From a gamma proteobacterium symbiont of Bathyaustriella thionipta (GTDB lineage Bacteria > Pseudomonadota > Gammaproteobacteria > Chromatiales > Chromatiaceae), in the NCBI GenBank assembly GCA_025656895.1, contig JAHXHF010000261.1:1-6490 (forward strand): a DNA stretch of 6,490 bases, in the 5' to 3' direction. The notes under the pieces were generated by a model. The model did not search any database. It had not been told where the DNA came from and saw only the letters and a program-made list of their open reading frames with translations. This document shows positions 6,352-6,490 of this stretch, piece by piece. Position numbers and translations under genes: made by a program. Numbering within the stretch: the first letter of the stretch is position 1; each line of letters begins with the position of its first letter.

Positions 6352-6392
6352 AGAGAATGCCGCTGGATTTAGCGGATCTGGAAACAGGGTAA
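6343..6392 (+). other. Nested stem-loop over the nlpD stop codon
   Basis: TTACCCTG (6343-6350) pairs perfectly with CAGGGTAA (6385-6392). Inside it, CCGCT (6360-6364) pairs with AGCGG (6371-6375) around a 6-base loop. The outer stem includes part of the nlpD stop codon. No T-run follows on either strand, so it is not a standard intrinsic terminator. It may act as an mRNA 3'-end structure or part of a rho-dependent end, or it may have no role. Confidence 0.4.
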
Positions 6393-6407
6393 GCGAAGAC
6401 AGGGAAC

Positions 6408-6490
6408 TAAATAGTGTTTGAACGAAAACGATTAAACCCTAAGAAAAACAATAATCTATATACTGTTCAGTGGACTAAAGATTATAATGC
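6408..6490 (-). repeat. Right copy of the inverted repeat, cut by the window end
   Basis: Read on the minus strand, these 83 bases match 81-164 with a single missing base. The inner boundary is at 6408, since 6407 no longer matches. The outer boundary is not seen because the match continues to the last base. This copy begins 56 bp after the nlpD stop, where the rpoS gene would be expected. The match ending exactly at the window edge fits a multi-copy element at which an assembly stopped, but that is inference. Confidence 0.85.
6414..6490 (+). CDS. Possible 5' end of an unrecognised gene within the right repeat
   Basis: GTG 6414 opens a frame that remains open to the window end (25 complete codons), beginning MFERKRLNPKKNNN and continuing LYTVQWTKDYN. 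AGGGA (6401-6405) lies eight bases upstream, a reasonable ribosome site located just outside the repeat. I do not recognise the peptide; it does not resemble an RpoS N-terminus. In the left repeat copy the extra base shifts this frame to an early stop after WTKEL. It may be the start of a mobile-element gene or a chance open frame. Confidence 0.22.
   Translation, partial: MFERKRLNPKKNNNLYTVQWTKDYN

Noticed and set aside
6357..6392. 11-codon ORF MPLDLADLETG after nlpD as a truncated rpoS start
   Set aside because: It does not resemble a known RpoS N-terminus, and its bases are explained by the stem-loop; too short to support.
1..6490. CRISPR array, tRNA/rRNA genes, toxin-antitoxin or phage genes
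   Set aside because: No regularly spaced repeats, no tRNA-like cloverleaf or rRNA sequence and no such protein families were seen on either strand.

Overview
The window looks like chromosomal DNA of a proteobacterium, most likely gamma (or a close relative). The main evidence is the gene string surE - pcm - YqaA/DedA-type membrane protein - nlpD. This is the stationary-phase cluster that normally ends in rpoS in gamma- and some betaproteobacteria. A SmrA-like Smr protein is also typical of Gammaproteobacteria. Base composition is mixed, near 50% GC by eye, and AT-rich at both ends. I cannot name a genus.

Layout. Positions 1-375 hold no recognisable gene. They contain the left copy of an about 84-bp inverted repeat (81-164) and an AT-rich leader with a perfect Shine-Dalgarno and a possible 28-codon upstream ORF. 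Positions 379-2829 (+) encode a plasma-membrane-type (P3A) proton-pumping P-type ATPase. Positions 2826-3368 (-) encode an Smr-domain protein that meets the ATPase tail to tail, with overlapping stop codons. A 143-bp intergenic region carries two overlapping divergent promoter candidates. Then come surE (3512-4258), pcm (4255-4920), the YqaA-type membrane protein (4917-5498) and nlpD (5518-6351), all on the + strand. The first three overlap by 4 bp each, and nlpD follows 19 bp later, so this is almost certainly one operon. The expected rpoS is not present in the 139 bp after nlpD. Instead there is a stem-loop and then the right copy of the inverted repeat (6408-6490), which runs off the end of the window.

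How the genes fit together. SurE (nucleotide phosphatase) and Pcm (isoaspartyl repair methyltransferase) are stress and stationary-phase maintenance enzymes. NlpD is an outer-membrane lipoprotein that regulates peptidoglycan amidases, and its gene classically carries an rpoS promoter. The YqaA-type protein is probably a DedA/VTT-superfamily membrane protein. The proton ATPase is a separate unit, plausibly for pH homeostasis or membrane energisation.

I see no novel defence, toxin or CRISPR system. The unusual signals are structural: the flanking inverted repeat (84 vs 83 bases, one indel) replacing rpoS, an AGA-rich codon shift in the 3' part of nlpD beside it, the symmetrical divergent promoter, and two small overlapping ORFs at gene starts.
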